21,080 nucleotides of DNA from Aquimonas sp044344935 (lineage in GTDB: Bacteria > Pseudomonadota > Gammaproteobacteria > Xanthomonadales > Xanthomonadaceae). The position numbers were made by a program, and so were the translations under genes. Under the pieces are notes generated by a model. The model worked only from the letters and a program-made list of their open reading frames with translations. It did not search any database and was not told the origin of the DNA. Each line of letters starts with the position of its first letter. The first letter of the stretch is position 1. Where the stretch lies: contig JBIJCA010000045.1 of NCBI GenBank assembly GCA_044344935.1, positions 1 to 21,080 of the forward strand, in the 5' to 3' direction. This document shows, one piece after another, positions 7,565 through 15,456 of the stretch.

Positions 7565-8494
7565 TCAGTAGTAGAAGAACCCGTAGAGCGCGTCGACGAT
7601 CTCGCCGCTGCGCTCGTCGATGAGCAGCAGGTCGCCGTCGACCCGCAGCCAGCGGCAGCCCCAGGGGGGCGCGGCGAGGCGGTAGTAGCGCCAGTCGACG
7701 TACCAGTTACTGACGATGAACACCGGCGGCAGGCGGTAGCCGATCCGCCAGCTGTGCGCCCGGTAACCACGCGGGTAGACGTAGCGAACGGGTGCGCGGT
7801 AGCGATCGCCGGACCAGCCGTGGCTCCAGTGGCGGCGCCAGTCCGGGTGGCGCCAGTCCCGGCGGCCGTCGCGTCCGTGGTCGTAGTGATGACGATCGTC
7901 CCACCGAGAGTCGCGGCGCTGATCGTTGTAGTGTCGTCCGGAGGAGCGATAGTCCTCATTGCGCCAGTGTCTGTCCTCGCGTCGGCCAAGGCTGCCACGG
8001 CCGTCATGGCGCCAGTCTTCACGGTAACCGCGGTCCTCATGGCGAGGCTGCGCGCCACCGAAACGTTCCGGTTCGCGATGGCCGCCCTGCCAGCCGGCGA
8101 TGCGTGTATTGAGATCACGATCGCCGCGACCGCCCTCGCTGTGTCGGAAATCACCGCGGCTCTCGCCGCGCTCGTAGCCGCCGCGGCCGCCACTGCCGTC
8201 GCCGCGACTGAAGTCGCGGCGGCTGCCTTCACCCTCGCCGCGGCCGAAGCTACCGCGGCCGCCACCGCCCTCGCTGCGACCGAAGTCGCCGCGGCCGCCA
8301 TCGCTGACGCCTGAGGTACGGCTGCCGACATCGCCGTGGACGGCATCGTCGCCGCGACCGCGATTCGACTCTTGGCGGCTGCTGTTCGATTCACTGTAGT
8401 CCGCGCCCCGACCGGGGCGGTCGTCGCGGGCTTGAAGGGCGGTGCCGGCCAGACCGAGGGCCAGGACGAGGCTGACTGTGCTGAGGGACTTCAT
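7565..8494 (-). CDS. Secreted Arg/Gly/Asp-rich protein with RcnB-type C-terminal domain
   Basis: The 309-residue protein has a clear signal peptide (MKSLSTVSLV to about Ala22) and should be periplasmic. Residues ~24-230 are low complexity, rich in Gly, Arg, Asp, Ser and later His/Trp/Tyr, with repeated GRGD, RGDF and RGE-type units at about 67-127. The last ~70 residues (about 238-306; RGYRAHSWRIGYRLPP, then GCRWLRVDGDLLLID, then GEIVDALYG) match the RcnB-like family. RcnB itself is a periplasmic protein tied to nickel/cobalt efflux in E. coli; whether this one handles metal is unknown, though the His/Asp-rich middle could bind cations. ATG 8494 is preferred over ATG 8500 because GGAG at 8503-8506 is eight bases from the former but only two from the latter. 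No metal transporter gene is adjacent. Confidence 0.85.
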   Translation of the reverse strand: MKSLSTVSLVLALGLAGTALQARDDRPGRGADYSESNSSRQESNRGRGDDAVHGDVGSRTSGVSDGGRGDFGRSEGGGGRGSFGRGEGEGSRRDFSRGDGSGGRGGYERGESRGDFRHSEGGRGDRDLNTRIAGWQGGHREPERFGGAQPRHEDRGYREDWRHDGRGSLGRREDRHWRNEDYRSSGRHYNDQRRDSRWDDRHHYDHGRDGRRDWRHPDWRRHWSHGWSGDRYRAPVRYVYPRGYRAHSWRIGYRLPPVFIVSNWYVDWRYYRLAAPPWGCRWLRVDGDLLLIDERSGEIVDALYGFFYY

Positions 8495-8502
8495 TCGCAT
8501 GT

Positions 8503-8506
8503 CTCC
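8503..8506 (-). promoter_or_regulatory. Ribosome binding site deciding the start of the RcnB-like gene
   Basis: GGAG on the minus strand lies eight bases before ATG 8494 and two before ATG 8500, which favours the second methionine (MKSL) as the start. Confidence 0.55.
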
Positions 8507-8870
8507 AGAGGTGGGTCGTCGCGATCCTGCCGATCGGCGAGTTGACCTGTTGCCCGTCGGGCGGACGTGCCTCCCGTCTGGCGTCCCTGCCAGAGCGCCG
8601 CCCGCAGCGGGCGACCACGTCGACCGGGCTTGGCGGACGCGAGGCGAAGCATCGAGTGGCGAAGCTGTACGCAGGGTGGCCGAAGCCACGTGCGACCACG
8701 CGCGTTCAGCTGGCGCAGGGCAAGCCGACCGCCGGCTGAGTGCGGTCCCCGGCCGCATGTCGCCGCTTCGCTTGGAAAACCGTATACGCGCTCTCGCCTG
8801 TCTGCAGCCTTCGGCATGCCCGCGAGACAGTGTCGCTGCTACCCTCCCCCAGATTGTTCCGGCGGAGTTC
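8507..8870. other. Divergent intergenic region with short direct repeats
   Basis: This ~360-bp stretch lies between the RcnB-like gene (minus) and the methyltransferase gene (plus). I see no convincing gene. It contains the direct repeat GGCGAAGC at 8643-8650 and 8658-8665 and a near copy GGCCGAAGC at 8678-8686. A possible extended -10 element for the methyltransferase lies at 8837-8845. The promoter of the RcnB-like gene should also lie here but I cannot place it. Confidence 0.4.
8837..8845 (+). promoter_or_regulatory. Possible extended -10 element of the methyltransferase gene
   Basis: TGCTACCCT fits an extended -10 (TGN followed by TAnnnT). Transcription would start near 8852, giving a ~30-base leader that includes the strong ribosome site at 8871-8878. 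No good -35 box is visible, so this is a weak call. Confidence 0.3.
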
Positions 8871-8878
8871 AAAAGGAG
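8871..8878 (+). promoter_or_regulatory. Strong ribosome binding site of the methyltransferase gene
   Basis: AAAAGGAG lies five bases before ATG 8884, the strongest Shine-Dalgarno I noticed in the window. It fixes the start, although the frame is open ~140 bases further upstream. Confidence 0.75.
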
Positions 8879-8883
8879 TCGAG

Positions 8884-9615
8884 ATGCCGACCATCGCCCA
8901 TCGCGTGGTGCGCCGGCTGCGCCGCTCGCTGCGCACCCGTGGACTGTTGGGGAGCCTGAGGCACGCATTGAAGTCCCTGGGTGATCGTATCCGTGGCCAG
9001 CCAACCGCGGCCCACGATGCCGAAATCGATCGCGACTTCGACCGTCGTTTCGGGGTCGACACCGGCGGGGTGATCGCGCAAGCCGACCTGGATGTCGATA
9101 CACCCAATTGGGTGCACGGCTCGGCCTACGTCGCCACCAGCCCGATCGACTTTGCCGAGGTGCTGGCGCCCTTCGATCTTGATCTGTCGAAGACCAGCTT
9201 CATTGACCTCGGCTGCGGCAAGGGGCGGGTGCTGCTGATGGCGTCGGCGCTGCCGTTCGCGCGGGTGGTGGGGGTCGAGTACTCCGAATCGCTGGCGTCG
9301 ATCGCGCGCGACAACCTGATGCGTTACCGCGGGCCGCGCACGGCGGCGGCAAGCGAGGTGGTGATCGGAGACGCGAGCGCTTACGCCTATCCCGACGGCG
9401 ATCTGGTGGTTTTCATGTACCACCCGTTCGACGAGGTCGTCATGCAGCGGGTGATCGATGCCTTGCGCCAGACCTTGAGCGATACGCCACGCCGTCTGCT
9501 GGTGCTGTACTTCAAGCCGGTGTACGCGGACCTGTGGCAGGCCGCGGATTTCGTCGAGCGGCGGCATGCTTCAGGTCTGTACAACGCCTACGAGGGCGCG
9601 GCCCGGCCCGCCTGA
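8884..9615 (+). CDS. Class I SAM-dependent methyltransferase (FAM173-like branch)
   Basis: The 243-residue protein has a basic N-terminal region (about 1-40, rich in Arg) and a Rossmann methyltransferase domain. Motif I is FIDLGCGKGRVLLMA (106-120), an acidic residue at the end of strand 2 is Glu132 (GVEYSE), GDA with Asp163 probably marks motif III, and VVFMYHPFD (175-183) sits where motif IV should be. The GS-Y-TSP stretch before motif I (79-88) and the GKGR form recall the FAM173/ATPSCKMT-like lysine methyltransferases, but the substrate is not known and could equally be a small molecule. The gene has its own leader and strong ribosome site and ends only 10 bp from the convergent TPR gene. 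Confidence 0.85.
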   Translation: MPTIAHRVVRRLRRSLRTRGLLGSLRHALKSLGDRIRGQPTAAHDAEIDRDFDRRFGVDTGGVIAQADLDVDTPNWVHGSAYVATSPIDFAEVLAPFDLDLSKTSFIDLGCGKGRVLLMASALPFARVVGVEYSESLASIARDNLMRYRGPRTAAASEVVIGDASAYAYPDGDLVVFMYHPFDEVVMQRVIDALRQTLSDTPRRLLVLYFKPVYADLWQAADFVERRHASGLYNAYEGAARPA

Positions 9616-9625
9616 GCCCGCGATT

Positions 9626-10741
9626 TCAGGACGAGCGCCGTCCCTGCAGCCAGGGGCCGCTCGGCGGGCGCACGCGCAGCCCGTCGAGTTTGGCCTGGTA
9701 GCGCTGTTGCTGTTCACCCTCGCTGAGGTCGCGGGCGATCTGCAGAGCACGCGCCGCGCGAGTGCCGCGGTCCAGCGCGATCCACGCCCGCGCCAGCGCG
9801 AAGTGGAAGCGGTGGTCGTGGCGATGCAGGCGCACGGCCCGCTGCAGATGCGCGATCGCTCCCTGCGGATCGCCTGCGGCTTCGCGCTGAAGACCCAGCA
9901 TGAAATGGTGGAAAGGGTCGCGCTGCAGCTCGCGCTGCAGGCGCTCCTGCGCATCGCGAGCCAGGCTGCCCTTGCCGTTGCGGGCATAGAGTTCGGCCAG
10001 ATTGAACAGCGCGCCCGGATGCCGGGGCTCGATCGCAAGCGCAGCCAGATACTCGCTTTCAGCGCCACTGGGATCGTCCATGCGTGAACGGATCACTCCA
10101 GTGTTGCTGAGCGCGGCCGCATGCCGCGCATCGATCTGCACGGCGCGTTGCGCATGCGCGAGTGCGCTATGCGCTCTGCCCTGCGCCAGCAGTTCGGCGG
10201 CGCGGTTGCTGTAGTAGTGGGCGATAAGGCGGGCGTCGCTGATCGGCTGCGGCGGTTCGCGGGTGATCACCTGGTTCGACGCGAGGTCGATGCTGAAGCG
10301 CCGTCCGTCGATGCGCACGCCCGCGTTGACGTGCTGGGTGCGGTAGATGCTGCCGCCCTGCTGATGCCAGCTCACGGCGTCGGCGTCCTGGCCATAGGCC
10401 TGCAGGCCGAGCTCGCGAGCCAGCGCCACCGTCATCAGGGTGAAAGTCAGACAGTTGCCCTCGCGGCGCTCGAAGGCTTCGGCCACGCTCAGGGTGGCGT
10501 CATGCCGATACTGCAGGCCCAGCCCTTGGGGATCGAGAAGAAAGTCCGCCAGAGCCTCCAGCTGGCGGTTAGGCATGGCTTGCGGCCGCACCTGCGCCCG
10601 CAGCTGTTCACGCAGGGCTTCCGGTATCGCCATCAAGGCGTCGGTCGGCAGTGGCTCCGGCTCCGCTACAGGGCTCGCGTGGGGCGCCAGTGAGACGGTC
10701 GAAAGGCAGATCAGCAGGCCCAGTCGAGGCAGCAGAGGCAT
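9626..10741 (-). CDS. Exported transglutaminase-like domain plus TPR protein
   Basis: The 371-residue protein carries an N-terminal signal peptide (about 1-22). A transglutaminase-like cysteine-protease fold follows at about 60-165: EGNCLTFTLMTVALARELG contains Cys97, then QHVNAG contains His137 and FSIDL contains Asp152, giving a plausible Cys-His-Asp triad. Residues ~170-345 are at least four tetratricopeptide repeats (for example AEYYSNR-type helices at 174-205, 210-238, 243-272 and 277-340). TPRs usually bind protein partners, so a periplasmic scaffold or protease-like role is inferred; the substrate is unknown. The ATG at 10741 is supported by GGAG eight bases upstream. The gene converges with the methyltransferase gene, and I see no terminator in the 10-bp gap. 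Confidence 0.82.
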   Translation of the reverse strand: MPLLPRLGLLICLSTVSLAPHASPVAEPEPLPTDALMAIPEALREQLRAQVRPQAMPNRQLEALADFLLDPQGLGLQYRHDATLSVAEAFERREGNCLTFTLMTVALARELGLQAYGQDADAVSWHQQGGSIYRTQHVNAGVRIDGRRFSIDLASNQVITREPPQPISDARLIAHYYSNRAAELLAQGRAHSALAHAQRAVQIDARHAAALSNTGVIRSRMDDPSGAESEYLAALAIEPRHPGALFNLAELYARNGKGSLARDAQERLQRELQRDPFHHFMLGLQREAAGDPQGAIAHLQRAVRLHRHDHRFHFALARAWIALDRGTRAARALQIARDLSEGEQQQRYQAKLDGLRVRPPSGPWLQGRRSS

Positions 10742-10844
10742 GACGGGTGCTCCACGCCGCGGTTGTGATCACGGCTGCGGGCAGCGTAGTCCCGGCGCCC
10801 CGGCGGCGTCCACCGGTGCAGGCGTTACCGGCGCGGCGACGCGC

Positions 10845-11096
10845 TCAGGTCGGCGCGTCCGCATCCAGGAACCACACCACGACTTCGCCGCTGTGCTTGA
10901 AGCACATGGGACGACCGCGGCGGTCCAGGGAGCGTCCCACCGGCAGCCTGACCCAGCCTTCGCTGACGCAATACTCCTCGACGTCGGTGCGCTCGGTGCC
11001 GTTGAAGCGCACGCCGATGCCCCTTTCCAGCAGCGCGGCGTCGTGGAAGCGGCTGCGCGGATCAGCGCAGAGGCGGTCGGGAGGGCTATCGCTCAT
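10845..11096 (-). CDS. DUF3297 family protein
   Basis: This 83-residue cytoplasmic protein begins MSDSPPDRL and contains RGIGVRFNG (25-33) and the conserved EEYCVSEGWVR core (40-50) of DUF3297, a small proteobacterial family of unknown function. The C-terminus (from about residue 65) is less conserved. ATG 11096 fits the family's usual start; AGGA lies about ten bases upstream. The open frame extends further upstream but that part is not family-like. It lies 103 bp upstream of the TPR gene on the same strand and diverges from the histidine phosphatase gene. Confidence 0.88.
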   Translation of the reverse strand: MSDSPPDRLCADPRSRFHDAALLERGIGVRFNGTERTDVEEYCVSEGWVRLPVGRSLDRRGRPMCFKHSGEVVVWFLDADAPT

Positions 11097-11127
11097 GGCT
11101 TGGATTCCTGTGGCGCAAAGGGCGGCA

Positions 11128-11133
11128 AGGATA
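11128..11133 (-). promoter_or_regulatory. Possible -10 box of the DUF3297 gene
   Basis: TATCCT on the minus strand lies 31 bases before the ATG at 11096 and would give a leader of about 25 bases containing the AGGA ribosome site. No convincing -35 box is seen. Confidence 0.22.
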
Positions 11134-11268
11134 GCGGTTGGACGCTCGCGAGTGGGCCGTGCCGTGGCCCGGTTCGAGCGCGCACCCGTCGGCTGGCCTG
11201 CGCTGCCAACGAGACAGTGGCGTTGGAGTGACGCTGCTGGCTGCGGCATGCTGGCGTTCGATATCTAC

Positions 11269-11273
11269 AGGGG
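11269..11273 (+). promoter_or_regulatory. Ribosome binding site deciding the start of the histidine phosphatase gene
   Basis: AGGGG lies seven bases before ATG 11281 but only one before ATG 11275, so the downstream methionine (MRRFF) is the better start. Confidence 0.55.
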
Positions 11274-11280
11274 AATGCCC

Positions 11281-11814
11281 ATGCGTCGGTTCTTCGGAGG
11301 GCTGGGGATGTTCATGCTGACTCTGCTTGCGGCTGCCTCCGGGACTGCGCCTTCGGCGCCCGCGGATGGCCTGCTGGTTGTGGTGGTGCGGCATGCGGAA
11401 AAGGCTGGCGACGATCCGCGCGATCCCGGTCTCAGCAGCGCCGGCGAGCGCCGCGCCCTGGCCCTGGCAGAGCGCCTGCAGGGGTTCGACTTGGCCGAGA
11501 TCTACGCGACGCCGTTCCGGCGGACGCAGCTGACGGCGGCGCCGAGCGCCGCCGCGCGCGGACTACAGGTGCAGGTGCGTGAATTCGGCAGTCGCGATCC
11601 GGACGAGGACGCGCTCCAGTTCCGCGAGGCACTGCTGCGTTCGCATCGCGGCGAGGCGGTGCTGGTGGTCGGCCACAGCAACACGGTGCCGGCGATCGTG
11701 GAGGCCCTCGCGGGGACGCCGGCCGAGGCCATGCCCGAGACCGAGTACGACCGCTTGAGCATCGTCCGCATCGCCGCCGATGGCAGCGCCGAATTGACGG
11801 TTGAGCGCTACTGA
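11281..11814 (+). CDS. Periplasmic histidine phosphatase superfamily protein (SixA/phosphoglycerate-mutase fold)
   Basis: The 177-residue protein has a signal peptide (about 1-28, MRRFF followed by a hydrophobic run) and then a compact histidine phosphatase domain. The catalytic RHAE motif has Arg37 and phospho-acceptor His38; TPFRRT (78-83) supplies a further arginine; VVGHSNT holds the second catalytic His122. The family removes phosphate via a phosphohistidine intermediate. The size recalls SixA, but SixA is cytoplasmic, whereas the leader here predicts export, so the substrate is open. Upstream in-frame ATGs at 11248 and 11275 are less likely because of the ribosome site at 11269-11273. 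It converges with the desulfurase-like gene across an 83-bp gap. Confidence 0.86.
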   Translation: MRRFFGGLGMFMLTLLAAASGTAPSAPADGLLVVVVRHAEKAGDDPRDPGLSSAGERRALALAERLQGFDLAEIYATPFRRTQLTAAPSAAARGLQVQVREFGSRDPDEDALQFREALLRSHRGEAVLVVGHSNTVPAIVEALAGTPAEAMPETEYDRLSIVRIAADGSAELTVERY

Positions 11815-11897
11815 CAGCGGTCGTCCCGCACAGCACTTCGCAGCGAGCGCCCAGTGGCGCACATCGACGGAGCTCGCGCTCGGGCGCAGTCAGCCCG

Positions 11898-13403
11898 TCA
11901 GAGCGCTGCGAAGAAGCTCGCAGCCTGCTGCTCGACGAAATCGCATTCGTGCACGTGGAAGAACTCGTTGCGGCGCTCGCAGTAGCGATAGTCCGCGCCC
12001 CACTCGCGATGCCTCACGGCGAGTTCGCGGATCGCCTCGACGATGAAGCGCGCTTCGGCATCGGTCATGGTCGGGTGCAAGGACAGCCGCACCCAGCCCG
12101 GCTTGTCGCAGAGGATGCCGGCGCTGATCTTGTCGGTGATCGACTTCGAACGTTCGTGGCTCACCTGAAGCAGGTAATGCCCATAGGTGCCGGCGCAGGA
12201 GCAGCCGCCGCGCACTTGGATGCCGTAGCGGTCGTTCAGCAGGCGCACGGCCAGGTTGTAGTGCAGATCTTCGACGTAGAAGCTCAGCACGCCAAGACGG
12301 TCGGGGCGGTCGGCCGCCAGCAGGTGCAGGCCGGGCACGGCCGACAGCGCCGGCCAGACGATGTCGAGCAGTTCGTGCTCCCGCGCAAGGATGTTGGCGA
12401 CACCCATCTGCTCCTTCAGCTGGACCGCCAGCGCCGTGCGGATCGCCTGCAGGAAGCCGGGCGTGCCGCCGTCTTCGCGGGCTTCGACGTCATCGACGTA
12501 CTTGTGCTGACCCCAGGGGTTGGTCCAGTCGACCGTGCCGCCGCCGGGGTTGTCGGGCACGCGGTTGCGGTACAGACGGGTGTTGAAGACCAACACGCCC
12601 GAGGTGCCGGGGCCGCCCAGGAACTTGTGCGGGCTGAAGTAGATCGCGTCCAGCCCGGCCTGCGGTCGGCCCGGCGGGTGCATGACGATGTCGATGTAGG
12701 GCGCGCTGCAGGCGAAGTCGACGAAGCACAGGCCGCCGGCCGCGTGCATGCGTTCGGCGATGTCGTGGTAGGGCGTAAACAGGCCGGTGACATTGGAGCA
12801 GCTCGTGATGCTGGCGATCTTCACCGGCCGCTGCGCGTACTTCGCCAGCAGCGCGTCAAGCGCGCCGAGGTCGACTTCACCGTGCGCGTCAGGCGGAATC
12901 ACTTCGACATCGCACAGGGTTTCCAGCCACGAGGTCTGGTTGCTGTGGTGCTCCATGTGAGTGACGAACACGATCGGGCGCTGGTCTGGCGCCGGGCTGA
13001 CCCGGTCGAGGTAGCTTTCGTGCACGCGCAGACCGAGGATGCGCTGGAACTTGTTGACCACCGCGGTCATGCCCGAGCCGTAGCAGATGATCGCGTCCTC
13101 GCCGGAGGCGCCGACGTGGGCTTTGATCTTTTTGAGCGCCTGGTGGTAGGCGCGGGTCATCAGGGTGCCGGTGGTCGAGGTCTCGGTGTGGGTGTTGGCC
13201 ACGAAGGGGCCGATCACCGCGGTCATGCGCTGCTCGATCGGCGCGTACAGGCGACCGCTGGCGATCCAGTCCGCGTAGACGATCGGCATCTCGCCGTACG
13301 GGGTCCGCATGCGCTGCGCGGCTCCGAGGGTGTTGGCGCGGAAAGGGGCGAAGTGCGCTTCCAGGGCGCCGGGGGCTGACGGCAGACGGGGCAGGGCGGA
13401 CAT
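11898..13403 (-). CDS. Class V aminotransferase family PLP enzyme, cysteine desulfurase-like
   Basis: This is a 501-residue fold-type I PLP enzyme, about 100 residues longer than typical NifS/SufS proteins. The PLP lysine is expected to be Lys260 in YFSPHKFLGGPGTSG, the cofactor-binding aspartate Asp229 in CFVDFACSAP, and THMEHHSNQTSW (148-159) carries the usual ring-stacking histidine region. The segment RGGCSCAGTYGHYLL (398-412) sits where desulfurases carry their active cysteine, here Cys401 and Cys403 as a CxC pair. Desulfurase activity is plausible but unproven; related long class V enzymes are mostly just called aminotransferase class V. No suf or isc partner is nearby. The ATG at 13403 has no clear ribosome site; a weak -10 (TACATT at 13430-13435, minus strand) lies upstream. 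Confidence 0.85.
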   Translation of the reverse strand: MSALPRLPSAPGALEAHFAPFRANTLGAAQRMRTPYGEMPIVYADWIASGRLYAPIEQRMTAVIGPFVANTHTETSTTGTLMTRAYHQALKKIKAHVGASGEDAIICYGSGMTAVVNKFQRILGLRVHESYLDRVSPAPDQRPIVFVTHMEHHSNQTSWLETLCDVEVIPPDAHGEVDLGALDALLAKYAQRPVKIASITSCSNVTGLFTPYHDIAERMHAAGGLCFVDFACSAPYIDIVMHPPGRPQAGLDAIYFSPHKFLGGPGTSGVLVFNTRLYRNRVPDNPGGGTVDWTNPWGQHKYVDDVEAREDGGTPGFLQAIRTALAVQLKEQMGVANILAREHELLDIVWPALSAVPGLHLLAADRPDRLGVLSFYVEDLHYNLAVRLLNDRYGIQVRGGCSCAGTYGHYLLQVSHERSKSITDKISAGILCDKPGWVRLSLHPTMTDAEARFIVEAIRELAVRHREWGADYRYCERRNEFFHVHECDFVEQQAASFFAAL

Positions 13404-13629
13404 GGCGTGTGCTCACATGCGAAGGCGCTAATGTACGCGCCGCGGGTCCGCTTCGCATCCCGCGCTGCGTCGCGGCGCCGCGTTTCGTTTCGTGTACAGC
13501 CTCCCCAAGGGCTCATGCCGGGGCGTCGGAAGCCGCGCCTCCCGGCGCGCGGACCGTCTGCCGTGGATCGAAGTGCGGACACCATGGCGCGCCTGACAGC
13601 GACGCGCGCCCGCTCAGAGCCGGGATCCT

Positions 13630-15432
13630 TCAGGACGGCGGCGGAGTCGTCCGGGTTTCAAGCTGCCACATTGGATTCGCCGCGAGTTCGAGCCGGTTCC
13701 TGCCGCTGTTCTTGGCTACATAAAGCGCTGCATCCGCCGCCGACACGATGTCTTCGGGGCCCATGCCCGGTTGCCACCAACCCCAGGCCAGACCCGCGCT
13801 GAGGGTGACGCGACCGGCAGGGGCACGGATGTGCGGCAGGTCCAGCGCCTCCACGCGCGCCAGCAGCTCGCGGGCAACCGCGATGAAGCGTTCGACCGGA
13901 CAGCTGGCCACGACCATCGAGAACTCCTCGCCGCCGCTGCGCGCAAGCTGGGCGCCGCATTCGCGCGCAATCCCATGCAGCAATTCGGCAATGCGGCGCA
14001 GGCAGAGGTCGCCCGCCGGGTGTCCGTAGCTGTCGTTGTACTGCTTGAAATAGTCGATATCGATCTGCAGCACCGCCATCGCCTCGCGGGTGCCGGCGAT
14101 GCGCTGCCAGGCTTCCTCGATGGCCTGTCGATACGCGCGATAGTTGCCCACCCCTGTCAGCGAATCGGTTCGGCTTTCGTCGCGCAGCGCCGCCACCGCG
14201 CGTCGCAGGGCCGAGGTGCGTCGCTCGATCTCGTGCTCGCGCTCGCGCAGGGCGCCATCGAGCTGGGCATACGCTTCGCGCTCCCGTCGCCACAGGGCTT
14301 CCACTTCCGAGGCGATGGGCTGCAGTTCGCGCGGCAGACGCTGGCCGAGGGTCTCGTCCGCGCCGCGCTCGAGACCGGGCTGCAGCCGGCGGATGCGCTG
14401 GCTCAGGCGCAGCACGGGACGGGTCAGCCAGACCCCGCCGAAGTGGGCTGCCAACCAGAGCGCCCCCAGTGACAGAAGCAGCACCGGCAGCGCAATCCTC
14501 AGCGCGCTCCACAGCACACCCATCAGCGCGGGCTCCGGCAGCAGGGCAACCGCGGTCCAGCCGAACTCGGTGGGCTGGCTCATGGCGTAGTAGGCGACAT
14601 CGCCGAGTTCGACGATGTCGGGGTCCTCGCCGTCGGCCACGCTTGCCAGCGACTGCAGGGCCGCCGCTTCGAGCATGACGCCCGGCTTCAGTCCGAGTTC
14701 CGCGCTGGCGAACACCACCTGGCCCGAGCGATCCAGCAGCAACCCGTAGCGGCTGCGGTCCACCAGCTGGCTGAGCCGGCGCTGGATGACGTCGAGATTG
14801 AGCGTGGCCTGCAGAACGCCCAGCGGCTCGCCGCTCGGATCCAGCACGGGTGCGGAAAGTGCCACCACCGGCTCGCTCCACAGGCCGCGACCGATGAAGA
14901 CTTCGCTGAGGTAAGGGCGTCGCTGCAGCCAGGCCACGCGGAAATACTCGCGATCGGCAACCGAAGCGCCGATCCGGCTGCGCAGGGCTTCCGCACTCTC
15001 GGCCTCGCGCTGCAGGGCCACGATGCGACCGTCCGGATCCGCCACCAGCAGGGTGCGCAGCTCCGGGTTGCGCTGCGAGAGCTCACGCAATCTGCGCTCG
15101 GCGGTGGCGCTTTCGAGGTCGGTCCAGGGCAGCCGCGCCGCCAGTTCGATCGCGGTCAGATGCCGCTCGACGAGCCCGCTGCTGCCGAGCGCCAACGCGT
15201 CCGCCACCGATCCCAGGGCATTGCCGATCCGCACCTTCGCGCCGTCGACATAGCTCCAAAGCAGAACGCTGAACAACAGCAGGCTGGGCAGCAGTGCGAA
15301 AGCCGCCAGCAGGGCGACGCCGCGCGCATGCAGACTGCCGTCGGGCAGGGCTGCGGCCACGGAGGAGGTCTGTGTCGATGCGGGCGTGGACGCCGGCGCG
15401 GAGTGCGCGGCGGAGCGTTCGCGGTCAGGCAA
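13630..15432 (-). CDS. Membrane diguanylate cyclase with periplasmic Cache sensor and GGEEF domain
   Basis: The 600-residue protein makes cyclic-di-GMP at the inner membrane. One membrane helix at about 38-61, a ~245-residue periplasmic part (about 63-305) with the double Cache pattern (ADREYFRVA at 159-167, LSAPVLDPSGEPLGVLQATLNLD at about 192-214), a second helix at about 307-330, a HAMP-like/coiled-coil link (about 332-420), and a GGDEF domain (about 421-585). The cyclase site is GGEEF (500-504). The RxxD inhibitory site is absent: the four residues five positions ahead read ECGA. So product inhibition at that site is not expected. The start appears to be TTG at 15430-15432, with AGGAG ten bases upstream. 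It follows the tricorn-like gene on the same strand after 116 bp. The ligand is unknown. Confidence 0.92.
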   Translation of the reverse strand: MPDRERSAAHSAPASTPASTQTSSVAAALPDGSLHARGVALLAAFALLPSLLLFSVLLWSYVDGAKVRIGNALGSVADALALGSSGLVERHLTAIELAARLPWTDLESATAERRLRELSQRNPELRTLLVADPDGRIVALQREAESAEALRSRIGASVADREYFRVAWLQRRPYLSEVFIGRGLWSEPVVALSAPVLDPSGEPLGVLQATLNLDVIQRRLSQLVDRSRYGLLLDRSGQVVFASAELGLKPGVMLEAAALQSLASVADGEDPDIVELGDVAYYAMSQPTEFGWTAVALLPEPALMGVLWSALRIALPVLLLSLGALWLAAHFGGVWLTRPVLRLSQRIRRLQPGLERGADETLGQRLPRELQPIASEVEALWRREREAYAQLDGALREREHEIERRTSALRRAVAALRDESRTDSLTGVGNYRAYRQAIEEAWQRIAGTREAMAVLQIDIDYFKQYNDSYGHPAGDLCLRRIAELLHGIARECGAQLARSGGEEFSMVVASCPVERFIAVARELLARVEALDLPHIRAPAGRVTLSAGLAWGWWQPGMGPEDIVSAADAALYVAKNSGRNRLELAANPMWQLETRTTPPPS

Positions 15433-15456
15433 GGGCTGGGCACTCCTGGGCAGCGC

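Noticed and set aside
8160..8310. Repeated GCCGCGGCC-type units that might suggest a repeat array or CRISPR
   Set aside because: They encode the Gly/Arg-rich part of the RcnB-like protein, keep the codon frame and lack regular spacers.
7403..8314. Plus-strand 303-codon Ala/Val-rich frame and a minus-strand 279-codon Ala/Thr-rich frame over the same region
   Set aside because: Both are other-frame readings of the repetitive Arg/Gly/Asp-rich RcnB-like gene; the latter alone has a signal peptide, ribosome site and conserved domain.
11949..13379. Plus-strand frame of 476 codons opposite the class V PLP enzyme
   Set aside because: The minus-strand enzyme has all family motifs; the antisense product is His/Val/Asp-rich with no recognisable domain.
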